Source of the DNA: Desulfosporosinus orientis DSM 765
GTDB taxonomy: Bacteria; Bacillota; Desulfitobacteriia; Desulfitobacteriales; Desulfitobacteriaceae
Assembly (NCBI RefSeq): GCF_000235605.1
Contig: NC_016584.1
Location: forward strand, 1,972,001 to 2,036,000
Reading direction: 5' to 3'
Length of the DNA stretch: 64,000 bases
This document shows, piece by piece, positions 46,786 to 56,902 of the stretch (the stretch's first letter is position 1; every line of letters starts with the position of its first letter). A program made the position numbers and the translations under genes. The notes below the pieces were generated by a model. The model did no database searches. It was not told the origin of the DNA and worked only from the letters and a program-made list of their open reading frames with translations.

Positions 46786-48187
46786 GGACTTATGTGTTGA
46801 ATACACTAACCTCACGGAAGAGGACATTAAAATCTTAGAGACCATGGCTTTGCAGATCCCCAATACTTCATTGCTGACGGAGACAGATATTTTTATAGAT
46901 GCTCCTCTGAAGGACGGGAGTGATGCGGTGGTGCTGGCTTGGGCTCCTCCTGAGAAACGTTCTTTGTATAATCATAGTGTTGTCGGCGAAATGGCTTTGG
47001 CTACCAGCGAGCCGGCGGTTTACCGGACGTTAAAGACGGGAGAAACCTGTCGTAATATCCGGGGAGTGAGTCAAGAGGGGATTCCTATTGCCCAGACGGT
47101 TGTTGCTATTCGCAATCCCGCCAATGATGTAATCGGAACGTTGATCATGGAACGGGATATTTCCGAGGAATTGCGGCAAGAAGAGCAAGTGGAGTTTTTG
47201 ACTCAAACTGCTGAGCGCTTAAGCAATACCCTGATGTACCTGTCCATGACGGGTTCTCAATTTGAAAATTGGGTTGGGAATGGGATTTTTGTCTTAAATA
47301 AGCACAGCAAAATCACCTACGTCAACAAAAAAGCCGCTGAAGTGTACCAGGAGTATCATGGCTTTGAGGCTTTAGGACAAGAATTTCTCTTCACCATGTT
47401 TAACTGCAGCACATTACAGGAATTGCTGGATTTGCTGGAAAATCCCACGGAGGTTTGTATTCTCAATAAAAGTTATCTTTTTGAGGCCTATCCTCTTGTA
47501 ACCTATGGAGATTTAAGCGGCTGTGTTATATCCTTTAGAGATATAACAGATCTGCGCAAAAAAGAAGAGGAGCTTAATGCGAAAAGCACGATTATCAGGG
47601 AGATTCACCACCGGGTTAAAAATAATCTCCAAAACGTTGCGGCTTTGCTTCGCTTACAGATGCGGCGTTCCGATTTAGATATTGTCAAAGCGGAATTTTC
47701 GGCAAGTATTAATCGAATTATTTCCATTGCAATGGTCCATGATGTCTTTGCTTGCCAGAACTGTGATTCTGTTGATTTGAAAGACCTTTCCCAGCGTATC
47801 TTAAAGGCATTATTAGATAGTTCCATGTCCCCTGAACAAAAAATCGAGGCTCATGTCAATGGTCAAAACCTGCAGCTGCCCAGTACTAAAGCAGTTCCTC
47901 TGGCCTTGGTCATTAATGAGCTGCTGACTAACTGTTTTAAGCATGGGGTCCGGTCTTTAGAAAACGGCATTATTTTAATTGATATTATTGAGAAAAAAGG
48001 ATATATTCACTTATCCGTAAAAGATAATGGCCCTGAACCTGAGGTGCCTTTTGATAAAACCAAACAACGTCGCTTGGGTTTGCAAATCGTGGATTCCCTT
48101 GTGGAAGATCAATTAGGCGGAGAGTTTAGAATGGAACGATTGAATGGTATGACAGTTGCATCAGTTAGCTTTCCAAAACATAGTTAG
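46766..48187 (+). CDS. eutW: Sensor histidine kinase EutW
   Basis: The 473-residue kinase has an N-terminal sensory domain (about 1-130), a PAS-like domain (GIFVLNKHSKITYVNKKA near 170-190), then a HisKA_2-type phosphoacceptor (IREIHHRVKNNLQN) and an HWE/HATPase domain with NELLTNCFKHG. In the known system EutW senses ethanolamine in the cytoplasm and phosphorylates EutV. It is soluble, with no transmembrane segment. EutV follows 11 bases on. Confidence 0.92.
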   Translation: MDLARVKDLCVEYTNLTEEDIKILETMALQIPNTSLLTETDIFIDAPLKDGSDAVVLAWAPPEKRSLYNHSVVGEMALATSEPAVYRTLKTGETCRNIRGVSQEGIPIAQTVVAIRNPANDVIGTLIMERDISEELRQEEQVEFLTQTAERLSNTLMYLSMTGSQFENWVGNGIFVLNKHSKITYVNKKAAEVYQEYHGFEALGQEFLFTMFNCSTLQELLDLLENPTEVCILNKSYLFEAYPLVTYGDLSGCVISFRDITDLRKKEEELNAKSTIIREIHHRVKNNLQNVAALLRLQMRRSDLDIVKAEFSASINRIISIAMVHDVFACQNCDSVDLKDLSQRILKALLDSSMSPEQKIEAHVNGQNLQLPSTKAVPLALVINELLTNCFKHGVRSLENGIILIDIIEKKGYIHLSVKDNGPEPEVPFDKTKQRRLGLQIVDSLVEDQLGGEFRMERLNGMTVASVSFPKHS

Positions 48188-48198
48188 GAGGGACAGTT

Positions 48199-48765
48199 AT
48201 GAGTGAACTATCCATCTTAATTGCGGATGATGAAGCGCTAATTCGTTTGGATATTAAGGAGATGCTGCTGGGGGCAGGTCATGTGGTTTGTGCCGAAGCC
48301 AATAACGGTCATAAAGCCATTGAACTGGCCAAGGCCTTGGCTCCGGACCTGGCAATTCTTGATGTCATGATGCCAGGGCTTGATGGCCTGGAAACAGCCA
48401 AAATATTACACTCCCTTAATATTCCGGTTTTATTGCTTACTGCCTATAGCCAGTCTAAATTTATTAAACGGGCGGAAAAAGTGAGTGTCTATGGATATCT
48501 GGTTAAGCCCATTACGGAACGGGATCTTTTGCCAGCGATTCAAATTGCTTACGCTCGCTGGAGAGAAATGCAGGATGTCCGCTCCAAACTGGAAACGACC
48601 CGGCAAGAACTCCACAGCCAAAAATTAATCGCCAAGGCTAAGGCTATTCTGGCAAATCGTGAAGGAATTAGCGAATATGAAGCTCATCAATGGTTGATTC
48701 ATCAAGCCATGGATCAAAGAATTACCGTGGTTAAGCTGGCAGATCAAATTGTGGGCACAATTTAA
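48199..48765 (+). CDS. eutV: ANTAR antitermination response regulator EutV
   Basis: This 188-residue response regulator has a receiver domain (SILIADDEALIRLDIKEML; phosphoacceptor Asp in LAILDVMMPG) and a C-terminal ANTAR domain (LIAKAKAILANREGISEYEA and WLIHQAMDQR). Phosphorylated EutV binds paired hairpins in leader RNA and prevents a terminator. A fitting target lies just downstream at 48887-48948, before the permease gene. The pair EutWV replaces the cobalamin-sensing EutR regulator of enteric bacteria. Confidence 0.95.
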   Translation: MSELSILIADDEALIRLDIKEMLLGAGHVVCAEANNGHKAIELAKALAPDLAILDVMMPGLDGLETAKILHSLNIPVLLLTAYSQSKFIKRAEKVSVYGYLVKPITERDLLPAIQIAYARWREMQDVRSKLETTRQELHSQKLIAKAKAILANREGISEYEAHQWLIHQAMDQRITVVKLADQIVGTI

Positions 48766-48810
48766 AAAATTTTTTTTAAATATAATATTTTAAAGAAGGA
48801 ATATTGTCTT

Positions 48811-48948
48811 TGATAGCGAATAGTTATCATATACGTATATACACCTATTTCGGATAAGAAGAGATATTTTTTACAAAGGAATATTTGGGCAACAGTGCCC
48901 TTTATCACATCCTGGACAATCAGGGTGTGATAAAGGGCATTTATTTTT
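48811..48948 (+). promoter_or_regulatory. Putative EutV antitermination leader
   Basis: A strong terminator hairpin (48896-48939) is followed by a T-run. Its 5' arm begins in TGCCC, which also closes a smaller hairpin GGGC-AACAGT-GCCC (48887-48900); the two cannot form together. A second small hairpin TGATA/TATCA is at 48811-48829. Two small hairpins, the second competing with a terminator, is the ANTAR pattern. The leader lies between eutV and the permease gene in a 268-base gap. Confidence 0.7.
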
Positions 48949-49033
48949 TGAAATTTTAAGAAAGGAGATATTGGAAAATTATTCATGCCCTTGGCCTATT
49001 AATGTCATTAATTATTTTTAAGGAGGTTTTTAT

Positions 49034-50398
49034 GTGACAACGGAGACTAAATTGGCTACCCCGGAAACAGATGCGAATTTATCCAGAGTACTAAAACCCA
49101 TTCACTTGTGGGCCCTGGCAGTGGGCTTGGTTATTTCGGGAAATTATTTCGGCTGGAGTTATGGCTTTGGAGCAGGCGGTCCCTTGGGATTAGCCCTGGC
49201 GCTTATTCCAGTAACCATCTTTTATGTAACCTTTATTCTGTCATACTCGGAACTGGCGACAGCAATACCTCACGCAGGAGGTCCTTCTGCTTACGCCCGC
49301 AGAGCCCTGGGACCCTTCTGGGGATACATGAATGGTATCAGCTGCTTGATAGAATTTGTTTTTGCGCCTCCTGCTATTGCCTTAGCAGTCGGTGGATATA
49401 TTAACTTTCTGATTCCTTCCATTCCAACCTTAACTGCGTCTGTAGCGGCTTTCTTATTCTTCATTTTTATTAACTATTTGGGAATGAAAACCTCGGCGAC
49501 GGTGGAGTTAGTGGTAACCATTATCGCCCTGATCGGCTTAATGATTTTCTGGGCTGCAGCGGCTCCTCATTTTTCCATGGCACGTGTTATGACAGAACCC
49601 CTCCTTCCTTTTGGCATGAAAGGAGTTATGGCGGCGGTACCCTTTGCAATCTGGTTCTACTTAGCTATTGAAGGGGGAGCTATGGCTGCAGAGGAAATGG
49701 TCAATCCCCAGAAAGATATTCCTAAGGGCTTCTTAAGCGGTATGGGAACTCTTATGATCATGGGATTCCTGACCCTTTTCCTGACAGCAGGTATTGCGGA
49801 CTACAACTTAGTTTCAGCAGTGGACTTCCCTCTGCCTATTGCCTTAGCTCAAGTCTTTGGAGAGAATGCTTTTATTGTTGTTTTGGTTAATATTATCGGT
49901 CTGTTTGGCCTGATTGCTTCCCTCCATGGAATCATCGTGGGTTATTCACGTCAAACCTTTGCCATGGCTCGTACCGGGTATCTGCCTAAATTCCTGGCCT
50001 ATGTGGATCCCAAACGTCATACCCCGGTTTGGGCATTGTTAGTGCCGGGACTCGTCGGTTTGGGTGTTGTTCTTACCGGTCAGACAGCTATTGTTATTAC
50101 CATTGCTGTTATTGGTTCTGTTGCCTTGTACATGCTCAGCTTAATCAGCCTGTTTGTCTTGCGGGCCAAAGAACCCAGCCTGAAAAGACCCTTTAGAGTA
50201 TCCTATCCAATCGTTCCTGCTATCAGCTTTATTACCGGTATTTTCCTCACCGTAAGCGTCTTTATTTCCAGTGTGCCTGCCTTGAAATGGGCAGCATTGG
50301 TGTATGCCATAGCCGTTGTCTACTACTTCATTTTAGGAAATAAGAATATCAGACCCTTTGAAGAAGAATTTGGCGTACTGGATGAACTGGATGCCTAA
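49034..50398 (+). CDS. eat: Ethanolamine permease (APC family)
   Basis: This is a 454-residue, 12-helix amino-acid-polyamine-organocation transporter. LKPIHLWALAVGLVISGNYFGWSYGFGAGGPLG at the start and EEMVNPQKDIPKGFLSG later are typical of the ethanolamine permease group. The start is GTG at 49034 with AAGGAGG 7 bases upstream. It replaces EutH, the membrane protein of enteric operons. It brings ethanolamine across the cell membrane before it enters the microcompartment. Confidence 0.9.
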   Translation: MTTETKLATPETDANLSRVLKPIHLWALAVGLVISGNYFGWSYGFGAGGPLGLALALIPVTIFYVTFILSYSELATAIPHAGGPSAYARRALGPFWGYMNGISCLIEFVFAPPAIALAVGGYINFLIPSIPTLTASVAAFLFFIFINYLGMKTSATVELVVTIIALIGLMIFWAAAAPHFSMARVMTEPLLPFGMKGVMAAVPFAIWFYLAIEGGAMAAEEMVNPQKDIPKGFLSGMGTLMIMGFLTLFLTAGIADYNLVSAVDFPLPIALAQVFGENAFIVVLVNIIGLFGLIASLHGIIVGYSRQTFAMARTGYLPKFLAYVDPKRHTPVWALLVPGLVGLGVVLTGQTAIVITIAVIGSVALYMLSLISLFVLRAKEPSLKRPFRVSYPIVPAISFITGIFLTVSVFISSVPALKWAALVYAIAVVYYFILGNKNIRPFEEEFGVLDELDA

Positions 50399-50444
50399 TT
50401 AACAATTACTGTAGAGATGCCTTATAAAGATTGGAGTTAAGATC

Positions 50445-51854
50445 ATGGCAAAAGAAATGACTCTGGTCAGTGTAGGGATCGATGTCGGAACAACAACAAC
50501 TCAGTTGGTTATTTCGCAGCTCACTTTGGTGAATGTCATGCCTGGCAGTCAAGTCCCTAAAGTAGAAATCAGCCACAAAAGTATTTCCTATATGGGTAAG
50601 GTTCATTTTACTCCTTTCGAAGACCGGACCCACGTCGATGGTTCGGCACTTCGCAAGATTATTGCCAAAGAATATGAGAAAGCGGGAGTAAAGCCTGAAG
50701 AAATTGATACTGGGGCTATTATTATCACTGGGGAGACCGCCAAGAAGGAGAATGCCTCGGAAATTATTCATTCTTTAGCTGATTATGCGGGAGATTTTGT
50801 CGTAGCGACGGCTGGGCCGGATCTCGAAAGTGTGATTGCTGGGAAAGGATCGGGAGCCGAGGCACTCTCCAAGCATTTACATGCTTGTATTGCCAACATC
50901 GACATCGGCGGCGGGACAACGAATATTGCCTATTTTGATCGGGGCAAGTGCATAGGGACTGCCTGTATTAACGTTGGCGGCCGCCTTTTCGAAGTGGATC
51001 CTATAACCCAAAGCTTAACCTTTGTTTCTGCCCCTGCCCGCGAACTCTTGAATTATTGCTGTTCTGAGAAGATAAAGACTTCTGAACTCAAGGAAAGAGG
51101 GATGATTCAAGATTGCTTAAAGAATATGGTGGAATGTGTGGAGCGGGTTATTTTCCAGGAACCTTTACTGGAACAAGATAAAGGTCTGATCATGACAAAC
51201 TTGTTGCCTCATGTAAAGATTGACGGTGTGGTCTTTTCCGGAGGGGTGGCCAGATATATTTATCTTCCAGGTATTCATGAATGGTGGATCCATGGAGATG
51301 TGGGACCGCTGCTGGCAGAGGAATTCCGGCGAAGCAGGATTTATACCGGCCTCACCGTCCATGAAGGTTCCGAAACCATTCATGCCACCGTGCTGGGAGC
51401 GGGAGCCCATACAGTGAATGTTTCAGGATCTACGATTACGGTCAGTGAGCATACTCTCCCCCTGCGCAATATGCCGGCAGTGTACCCGGAAGCGGACGGG
51501 GAGGGAAGGTTTTCCTGGCTGAAGTCTGCCGAGAATTACACGGATTCTCTCTACCATACCCTGGCCCTGATTGTTCCGTCCTTACCTAATACGGATTTTT
51601 CGACGATTCTTTCCTTGGCAGAGATCCTGGCCCATGAATTGCCTTTAATCAAGGGAGAGCCTAAAGTGGTGATTGCCCAGCAGGATATTGCCAAAGTCCT
51701 TGGCCAAACCTTACAAAGACTTCTGCCGGCAACCCCCCTTGTTTGCTTAGATGGTATTGAGCTGGCCTTCGGAGATTTTCTGGATATCGCCAAACCATTG
51801 CCATATCAGGATGCTGTGCCCGTCATCGTAAAAACCTTAGTTTTTAACTCTTAA
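50445..51854 (+). CDS. eutA: Ethanolamine ammonia-lyase reactivase EutA
   Basis: This 469-residue actin-like ATPase has VGIDVGTTTTQLVISQ at the start (phosphate 1), NIDIGGGTTNIAYF (phosphate 2) and a C-terminal lobe. EutA swaps damaged cobalamin out of EutBC. It precedes eutB by 27 bases. Confidence 0.95.
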   Translation: MAKEMTLVSVGIDVGTTTTQLVISQLTLVNVMPGSQVPKVEISHKSISYMGKVHFTPFEDRTHVDGSALRKIIAKEYEKAGVKPEEIDTGAIIITGETAKKENASEIIHSLADYAGDFVVATAGPDLESVIAGKGSGAEALSKHLHACIANIDIGGGTTNIAYFDRGKCIGTACINVGGRLFEVDPITQSLTFVSAPARELLNYCCSEKIKTSELKERGMIQDCLKNMVECVERVIFQEPLLEQDKGLIMTNLLPHVKIDGVVFSGGVARYIYLPGIHEWWIHGDVGPLLAEEFRRSRIYTGLTVHEGSETIHATVLGAGAHTVNVSGSTITVSEHTLPLRNMPAVYPEADGEGRFSWLKSAENYTDSLYHTLALIVPSLPNTDFSTILSLAEILAHELPLIKGEPKVVIAQQDIAKVLGQTLQRLLPATPLVCLDGIELAFGDFLDIAKPLPYQDAVPVIVKTLVFNS

Positions 51855-51881
51855 TGGTTTCCTTAGAAGGGATGTGAAATC

Positions 51882-53246
51882 GTGAATCTAAAAACACGAC
51901 TTTTTGGTCAAACATTTAATTTTAAAGATGTCAAAGATGTTCTGGCCAAAGCTAATGAAATTAAGTCCGGTGATATTCTGGCCGGCATAGCGGCTGCTGA
52001 CGCTGCCGAACGTATCGCAGCGAAACGGGTATTATCCGAGCTGACTCTGGAGGATTTGCGGAATAATCCGGTTATCCCTTTAGAGATAGATGAGGTATCC
52101 CGGATTATTGATGAGGATGTTAATGAACCTATCTACCATACGATTAAGAACTGGAGCGTTGCAGAGTTTCGGGAGTTCATCATGAGAACGGAAACGACAG
52201 GGTCTGTTCTCCAGAGGATCAGCCGGGGTCTTACCTCGGAGATGGTTGCTGCCGTTGCTAAACTTATGAGCAACCTGGATTTAATCCTAGGTGCCGCCAA
52301 AATTCAAAACCTGGCTCACTGCAATACAACTGTCGGCGCAGCAGGCTGCCTGGCTTCCCGGCTTCAGCCTAATCATCCCACAGATGGGGTTGACGGTATT
52401 TTGGCCAGCCTTAGGGAAGGTTTATCCTATGGTGTGGGCGACGCAGTGATAGGTCTTAATCCTGTTGACGATTCCGTGCCGGCTACCATACGCAGTTTGG
52501 AAACTCTTTATAACTTTGTTGAAGAATGGAATGTTCCCACTCAGATTTGTGTTCTGGCACACATTACTACCCAAATGAAGGCTCTGAGAAAAGGTGCTCC
52601 TGTTCACTTATTATTCCAATCCATTGCCGGTTCCCAAGTGGGCAATGAAGCTTTTGGAGTCAGCAAAGAAATTCTCGACGAAGCCTATGCCCTGGGCTTA
52701 AAAGAAGGACGTGCCACAGGCCCTAATATTATGTATTTCGAAACAGGACAAGGATCGGAACTCTCCTCCGAAGCCCACCATGGAGCAGACCAAGTGACCT
52801 TGGAGGCCCGTTGTTACGGCTTGGCTCGTCACTATAAGCCCTTCTTGGTGAATACCGTTGTAGGATTTATTGGCCCGGAATATCTTTACGATACTCGTCA
52901 GGTGACCAGAGCGGGTTTGGAAGATCATTTTATGGGTAAACTGACAGGCTTGCCTATGGGTGTGGATGCTTGTTATACCAACCACATGAAGGCTGACCAA
53001 AACGATATTGAAAACTTGGCAACCCTTCTTACGGCAGCAGGCTGTACCTACTTCATGGGAATTCCCATGGGGGATGATGTGATGCTGAATTACCAGTGCA
53101 CCAGTTATCATGATATAGCGGCATTGAGAGAATTGTTCAGACTGCGGCCGCTTCCTGAGTTTGAAGCCTGGGCAGAATCAATGGGAATCCTGACAAAGGG
53201 CAAACTTACGGCCCGTGCAGGGGATGCAACGATATTCACAAGGTAA
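51882..53246 (+). CDS. eutB: Ethanolamine ammonia-lyase large subunit EutB
   Basis: This 454-residue TIM-barrel subunit carries the active site: GQGSELSSEAHHGADQVTLEAR and later GLPMGVDACYTNHMKADQND are typical. With EutC and adenosylcobalamin it deaminates ethanolamine to acetaldehyde and ammonia. The start is GTG at 51882. The N-terminal residues are shared with the family and show no extra targeting tag. Confidence 0.96.
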   Translation: MNLKTRLFGQTFNFKDVKDVLAKANEIKSGDILAGIAAADAAERIAAKRVLSELTLEDLRNNPVIPLEIDEVSRIIDEDVNEPIYHTIKNWSVAEFREFIMRTETTGSVLQRISRGLTSEMVAAVAKLMSNLDLILGAAKIQNLAHCNTTVGAAGCLASRLQPNHPTDGVDGILASLREGLSYGVGDAVIGLNPVDDSVPATIRSLETLYNFVEEWNVPTQICVLAHITTQMKALRKGAPVHLLFQSIAGSQVGNEAFGVSKEILDEAYALGLKEGRATGPNIMYFETGQGSELSSEAHHGADQVTLEARCYGLARHYKPFLVNTVVGFIGPEYLYDTRQVTRAGLEDHFMGKLTGLPMGVDACYTNHMKADQNDIENLATLLTAAGCTYFMGIPMGDDVMLNYQCTSYHDIAALRELFRLRPLPEFEAWAESMGILTKGKLTARAGDATIFTR

Positions 53247-53259
53247 GGGGGGGAAGAAT

Positions 53260-54141
53260 ATGAGCAGTTTAGAAGACAGTGTTCGTTTGATCGTTGAAGA
53301 ATTGCTGAAAGGAATGGAGAAGGAGAAGCAGCAAAGTGCAAGTGCTTCTTCCCCGGCTGTCAGTTCGGCAAGCGTTGACGATCAGCCAATGACAGATTTA
53401 GCAGAAATCGATTTACAGCGTTATTTGCAAGTACCGGATCCCGTTAGTAAAGACCTTTATGAAGAAATGAAACTGGCCACCCCGGCCCGGATCGGAGTTT
53501 GGAGAAGCGGGCCCCGTCCGCTGACAGAAACCCTGCTCCGTTTTCGCGCGGATCATGCTGTGGCTCAGGATTCGGTTATGGGGGAGGTTCCGGAAGAATT
53601 TCCCGCCAAGTATAACATGGTTTCTGTCACAACACCTTGCCAGTCCAAGGATGAGTATCTGACCCGACCGGATCTGGGCCGCAAGCTTGATGCTGATAGT
53701 TTAGAAAAAATCCGGAAAGAATGCAGCCCGGGGGCTATGGTGCAAATCATTGTTTCCGACGGACTTTCCAGCAAAGCGGTGGAAGCCAATATTCCTAATC
53801 TGCTCCCCGCCTTAACTCAAGGGCTGGAAGGAATGGGAGTAAAGCTGGGAACCTCCATCTTTGTCCGCAATGGCCGGGTTGCTGTGATGGACATGATTGG
53901 CGAAGAGCTGAAACCTGAAGTGGCAGTGATTCTCATCGGTGAACGTCCGGGCTTGGGAACCGCTGAAAGCATGAGCGCTTACATTGGCTATAATCCCAGA
54001 CTGGGCATGGTAGAAAGTGAAAGAACCGTGATCAGTAATATTCATAAGGGCGGAACTCCGGCGGCTGAAGCCGGTGCCCATCTGGCCAGCCTGATTAAAA
54101 AAATCCTGGATGCCAAGGCATCAGGTGTTAATCTGGAGTAA
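53260..54141 (+). CDS. eutC: Ethanolamine ammonia-lyase small subunit EutC
   Basis: The 293-residue subunit binds adenosylcobalamin at the interface with EutB. Residues 1-18 (EDSVRLIVEELLKG) form an amphipathic helix, the known type of microcompartment-targeting peptide, separated from the enzyme by a Ser/Ala-rich linker (QQSASASSPAVSSAS). Core motifs GVWRSGPRPLT and GERPGLGTAESMSAYIGY match the family. ATG at 53260 is chosen because AGGGGGG lies just before it; a longer frame starts at 53215. Confidence 0.95.
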   Translation: MSSLEDSVRLIVEELLKGMEKEKQQSASASSPAVSSASVDDQPMTDLAEIDLQRYLQVPDPVSKDLYEEMKLATPARIGVWRSGPRPLTETLLRFRADHAVAQDSVMGEVPEEFPAKYNMVSVTTPCQSKDEYLTRPDLGRKLDADSLEKIRKECSPGAMVQIIVSDGLSSKAVEANIPNLLPALTQGLEGMGVKLGTSIFVRNGRVAVMDMIGEELKPEVAVILIGERPGLGTAESMSAYIGYNPRLGMVESERTVISNIHKGGTPAAEAGAHLASLIKKILDAKASGVNLE

Positions 54142-54168
54142 GACAACGAGGAGTATAAGGGTTGTGTT

Positions 54169-54200
54169 CCTGACAAAAACCATGTATGGTTAAAATCAGG
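54169..54200 (+). other. Hairpin between eutC and eutM
   Basis: CCTGA pairs with TCAGG and AACCAT with ATGGTT inside it. There is no T-run, so it may tune mRNA decay between the enzyme genes and the abundant shell gene. It is followed by a direct repeat AATAAGTAGT in the 140-base gap. Confidence 0.5.
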
Positions 54201-54282
54201 TTGTCCTTATATAATAAGTAGTAATAAGTAGTAAAATGTCGGTTACCATCCTTAGAATGATTGACTGAAAGGAGAGAATACA

Positions 54283-54615
54283 ATGGCCATCAGAGAAGAT
54301 CTCGTAGCCCTGGGAATGGTTGAAACCCGCGGAATCGTGGGAGCTATTGAAGCGGCAGATGCCATGGTCAAGGCAGCCAATGTTACCTTAATCGGGAAAG
54401 TAAAAGTCGGAGGTGCTTTAGTAACGGTTATGGTCCGGGGGGATGTGGGGGCTGTCAAAGCCTCTGTGGATGCCGGAGCCGCTGCTGCAGAGCGGGTTGG
54501 AGAACTTGTCAGCTGTCATGTTATTCCCCGTCCTCATCCGGAACTGGAAGCCATTTTGCCTAAATTGCCTGTATTCGAAGAAAAACCGAAATCGAAAAAC
54601 GTTGAAAATAAATAA
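54283..54615 (+). CDS. eutM: Microcompartment shell protein EutM, copy 1
   Basis: This 110-residue single BMC-domain hexamer protein has [24 protein letters not shown] at the start and [39 protein letters not shown], the standard core. It has a short charged C-terminal extension ([10 protein letters not shown]). The central pore usually lets small substrates pass. It has a second copy at 56903. Confidence 0.94.
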   Translation: MAIREDLVALGMVETRGIVGAIEAADAMVKAANVTLIGKVKVGGALVTVMVRGDVGAVKASVDAGAAAAERVGELVSCHVIPRPHPELEAILPKLPVFEEKPKSKNVENK

Positions 54616-54662
54616 ATCGTCGGAACTAGAATAACTATCCGGCAGGAATAGGGAGGGTAACT

Positions 54663-55310
54663 ATGATCGAGCCCCTTAAACCAAAAGTCTTAGCAGTTCG
54701 TTTGATTCCCAACGTTGCCCCGGATTTTGCTGAACAGCTGGGTCTTACCGGCTACCAGCGCTCTATTGGCATGATTACCGCCGATATTGACGATTCCACC
54801 TATGTTGCTTTAGACGAAGCAACAAAAAAAGCGGAAGTTGAAGTTGTCTATGCGAAAAGCTTCTATTGCGGAGCCGCCCGTGCTTCCGGTCCTCTCTCAG
54901 GAGAGATCATCGGTATCCTGGCAGGCCCCAACCCGGCGGAAGTCCGGGCCGGCGTGGATGCCTGCATCGAGCACTTGGAAAATGAATGCTGGTTCTACAC
55001 TTGTGACGGAGGAAAAACCGCCTTTTTCCCTCATACCGTTTCCCGGACAGGCAGCTATCTTTCCAAAATTGCCGGTATTGAAGAAGGAGAAGCCCTTTCT
55101 TACCTTATTGCACCCCCCATTGAGGCCATGTTTGGCTTAGATGCAGCTCTGAAAGCTGCCGAAGTCAGCATGAAAACCTTTTATGGACCGCCATCAGAAA
55201 CAAACTTTGGCGGCGGACTCTTAACCGGCTCGCAAAGTGCCTGCAAATCAGCCTGCGAAGCTTTCCAAAGAGCAGTCATTGACGTTTGTGAAAATGCCTT
55301 GAAATTCTAG
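54663..55310 (+). CDS. eutL: Microcompartment shell protein EutL
   Basis: This 215-residue protein has two circularly permuted BMC domains and forms a trimer with a large gated pore. IEPLKPKVLAVRLIPNVAPDFAEQLGL is the usual N-terminus. Cys residues near 70 and in CWFYTCDGGKTAFF occur in many EutL sequences. Confidence 0.94.
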   Translation: MIEPLKPKVLAVRLIPNVAPDFAEQLGLTGYQRSIGMITADIDDSTYVALDEATKKAEVEVVYAKSFYCGAARASGPLSGEIIGILAGPNPAEVRAGVDACIEHLENECWFYTCDGGKTAFFPHTVSRTGSYLSKIAGIEEGEALSYLIAPPIEAMFGLDAALKAAEVSMKTFYGPPSETNFGGGLLTGSQSACKSACEAFQRAVIDVCENALKF

Positions 55311-55332
55311 CAACAGGGAGGTGGCCTTCGAT

Positions 55333-56820
55333 ATGGAACTGGACAGAGATTTGTGTTCCTTACAAGAGGCCCGGAATTTAGTACGAGCTGCCCGCAAAGC
55401 CCAGGAAGCTCTTAAAGAGTTGACTCAGGAGCAAGTGGACAAAATTATTGACATGATGCGTGAAGCAGGGGAAGCCAATGCAGCACGATTAGCGATGATG
55501 GCAGTATCAGAAACCGGCATGGGAAACTATGAAGATAAATGCTTTAAAAACTACTTTGCATCCCGAACTTTATATGATTTTATCAAGCCTATGAAAACCG
55601 TAGGAATTATTCGCGAAGATCATGAACAAAAAATCTGGGAAATCGCTGAACCGGTTGGGGTTATCGCCGGGATCGTTCCCACTACCAACCCAACTTCCAC
55701 CGTGATTTATAAATCCATGATTGCCCTTAAGTCCCGCAATGCCATCGTTTTTTCCCCTCATCCCAGCGCTGTGCGCTGTACCAGTGAAGCTGCGAAAATC
55801 ATGCATCAGGCCGCAGTGGCTGCCGGTGCCCCGGAAGGCGTCATCGGCTGCATCCTCAATGTCTCCATGGGAGCTACCAACGAACTCATGAAACACCCTG
55901 ATGTAGCCATGATTCTGGCCACAGGGGGCAGTGCCCTGGTTAAAGCGGCTTACAGCAGCGGCAAACCGGCCTTAGGGGTGGGCCCGGGCAATGTCCCGGC
56001 CTTTGTGGAACGAAGTGCCGATCTGGCCCAAGCCGCAGAATATATTGTTATGGGAAAAACCTTTGACAATGGCACGATTTGTGCTTCTGAGCAAGCGATT
56101 GTCGCTGAAGAATGCATTGCTGATGAGCTTATCGGTCATCTCAAGCGATTTGGAGCCCATTTTCTTGATCCGGAGGAAGTGCAGAAAGTATCCAAAGTTG
56201 TTATGCTGCCTAATGGCGGGGTTAATCCAAAGGTTGTGGGCAAAGATCCTAAATTTGTGGCCCAGCTGGCGGGAATCAGCATTCCTGAACGGACACGCTG
56301 CCTGATAGCTCCCTTAAGCGGTGTGGGTCCCCAGTGGCCTCTCTCCTACGAAAAGCTCACCACAGTCCTGGGCTTCTATCGGGTTGCCGACTGGCATGAA
56401 GGCTGCGAACGCTGTTTTCAGCTCTTGGAAGCCGGAGGGGTAGGACATAGCCTTTCTATGCACTGCAACAATCAGGAAGTGATCCGGGAATTTGCCCTGA
56501 AAAAACCCGTCAACCGGCTGCTTATCAATACCCCGGCAGCTATGGGCGGCGTTGGTGCCACCACCGGTCTGGCTCCTTCATTTACTTTGGGCTGCGGGAC
56601 TTGGGCAGGATCAAGTGTTTCCGAGAATGTCACGCCATTGCACCTGCTTAATATTAAAAGGGTTGCCTGGCACCAGGGTATACCGGAGCGCAAGCCTGCC
56701 GAGCCAATGAACATTACCAACCCGGCAAGCTCCGCAAACCCAACACCTCAAGTTGATGCCCAGCTTGTTCAAGACATCATTCTGCAAGTTATGCAGCATC
56801 TGAACGGGATGAAAGGTTAA
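55333..56820 (+). CDS. eutE: Acylating acetaldehyde dehydrogenase EutE with C-terminal targeting helix
   Basis: The 495-residue enzyme turns acetaldehyde, CoA and NAD+ into acetyl-CoA. Catalytic Cys lies in NGTICASEQ and [14 protein letters not shown] is typical of the CoA-acylating group. Enteric EutE has its targeting helix at the N-terminus; here the N-terminus lacks it and the C-terminus has a Pro/Ser/Asn linker followed by [19 protein letters not shown], an amphipathic helix. ATG at 55333 is chosen because GGGAGG sits 11 bases before it; GTG at 55321 overlaps the ribosome binding site. Confidence 0.93.
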   Translation: MELDRDLCSLQEARNLVRAARKAQEALKELTQEQVDKIIDMMREAGEANAARLAMMAVSETGMGNYEDKCFKNYFASRTLYDFIKPMKTVGIIREDHEQKIWEIAEPVGVIAGIVPTTNPTSTVIYKSMIALKSRNAIVFSPHPSAVRCTSEAAKIMHQAAVAAGAPEGVIGCILNVSMGATNELMKHPDVAMILATGGSALVKAAYSSGKPALGVGPGNVPAFVERSADLAQAAEYIVMGKTFDNGTICASEQAIVAEECIADELIGHLKRFGAHFLDPEEVQKVSKVVMLPNGGVNPKVVGKDPKFVAQLAGISIPERTRCLIAPLSGVGPQWPLSYEKLTTVLGFYRVADWHEGCERCFQLLEAGGVGHSLSMHCNNQEVIREFALKKPVNRLLINTPAAMGGVGATTGLAPSFTLGCGTWAGSSVSENVTPLHLLNIKRVAWHQGIPERKPAEPMNITNPASSANPTPQVDAQLVQDIILQVMQHLNGMKG

Positions 56821-56902
56821 CGTTATTAAGCAATTAAATAGATAGTTCATCTATAGAACCGCGAACATCGAATAACGAACCATGAATTAGGGAGGGAACA
56901 AA

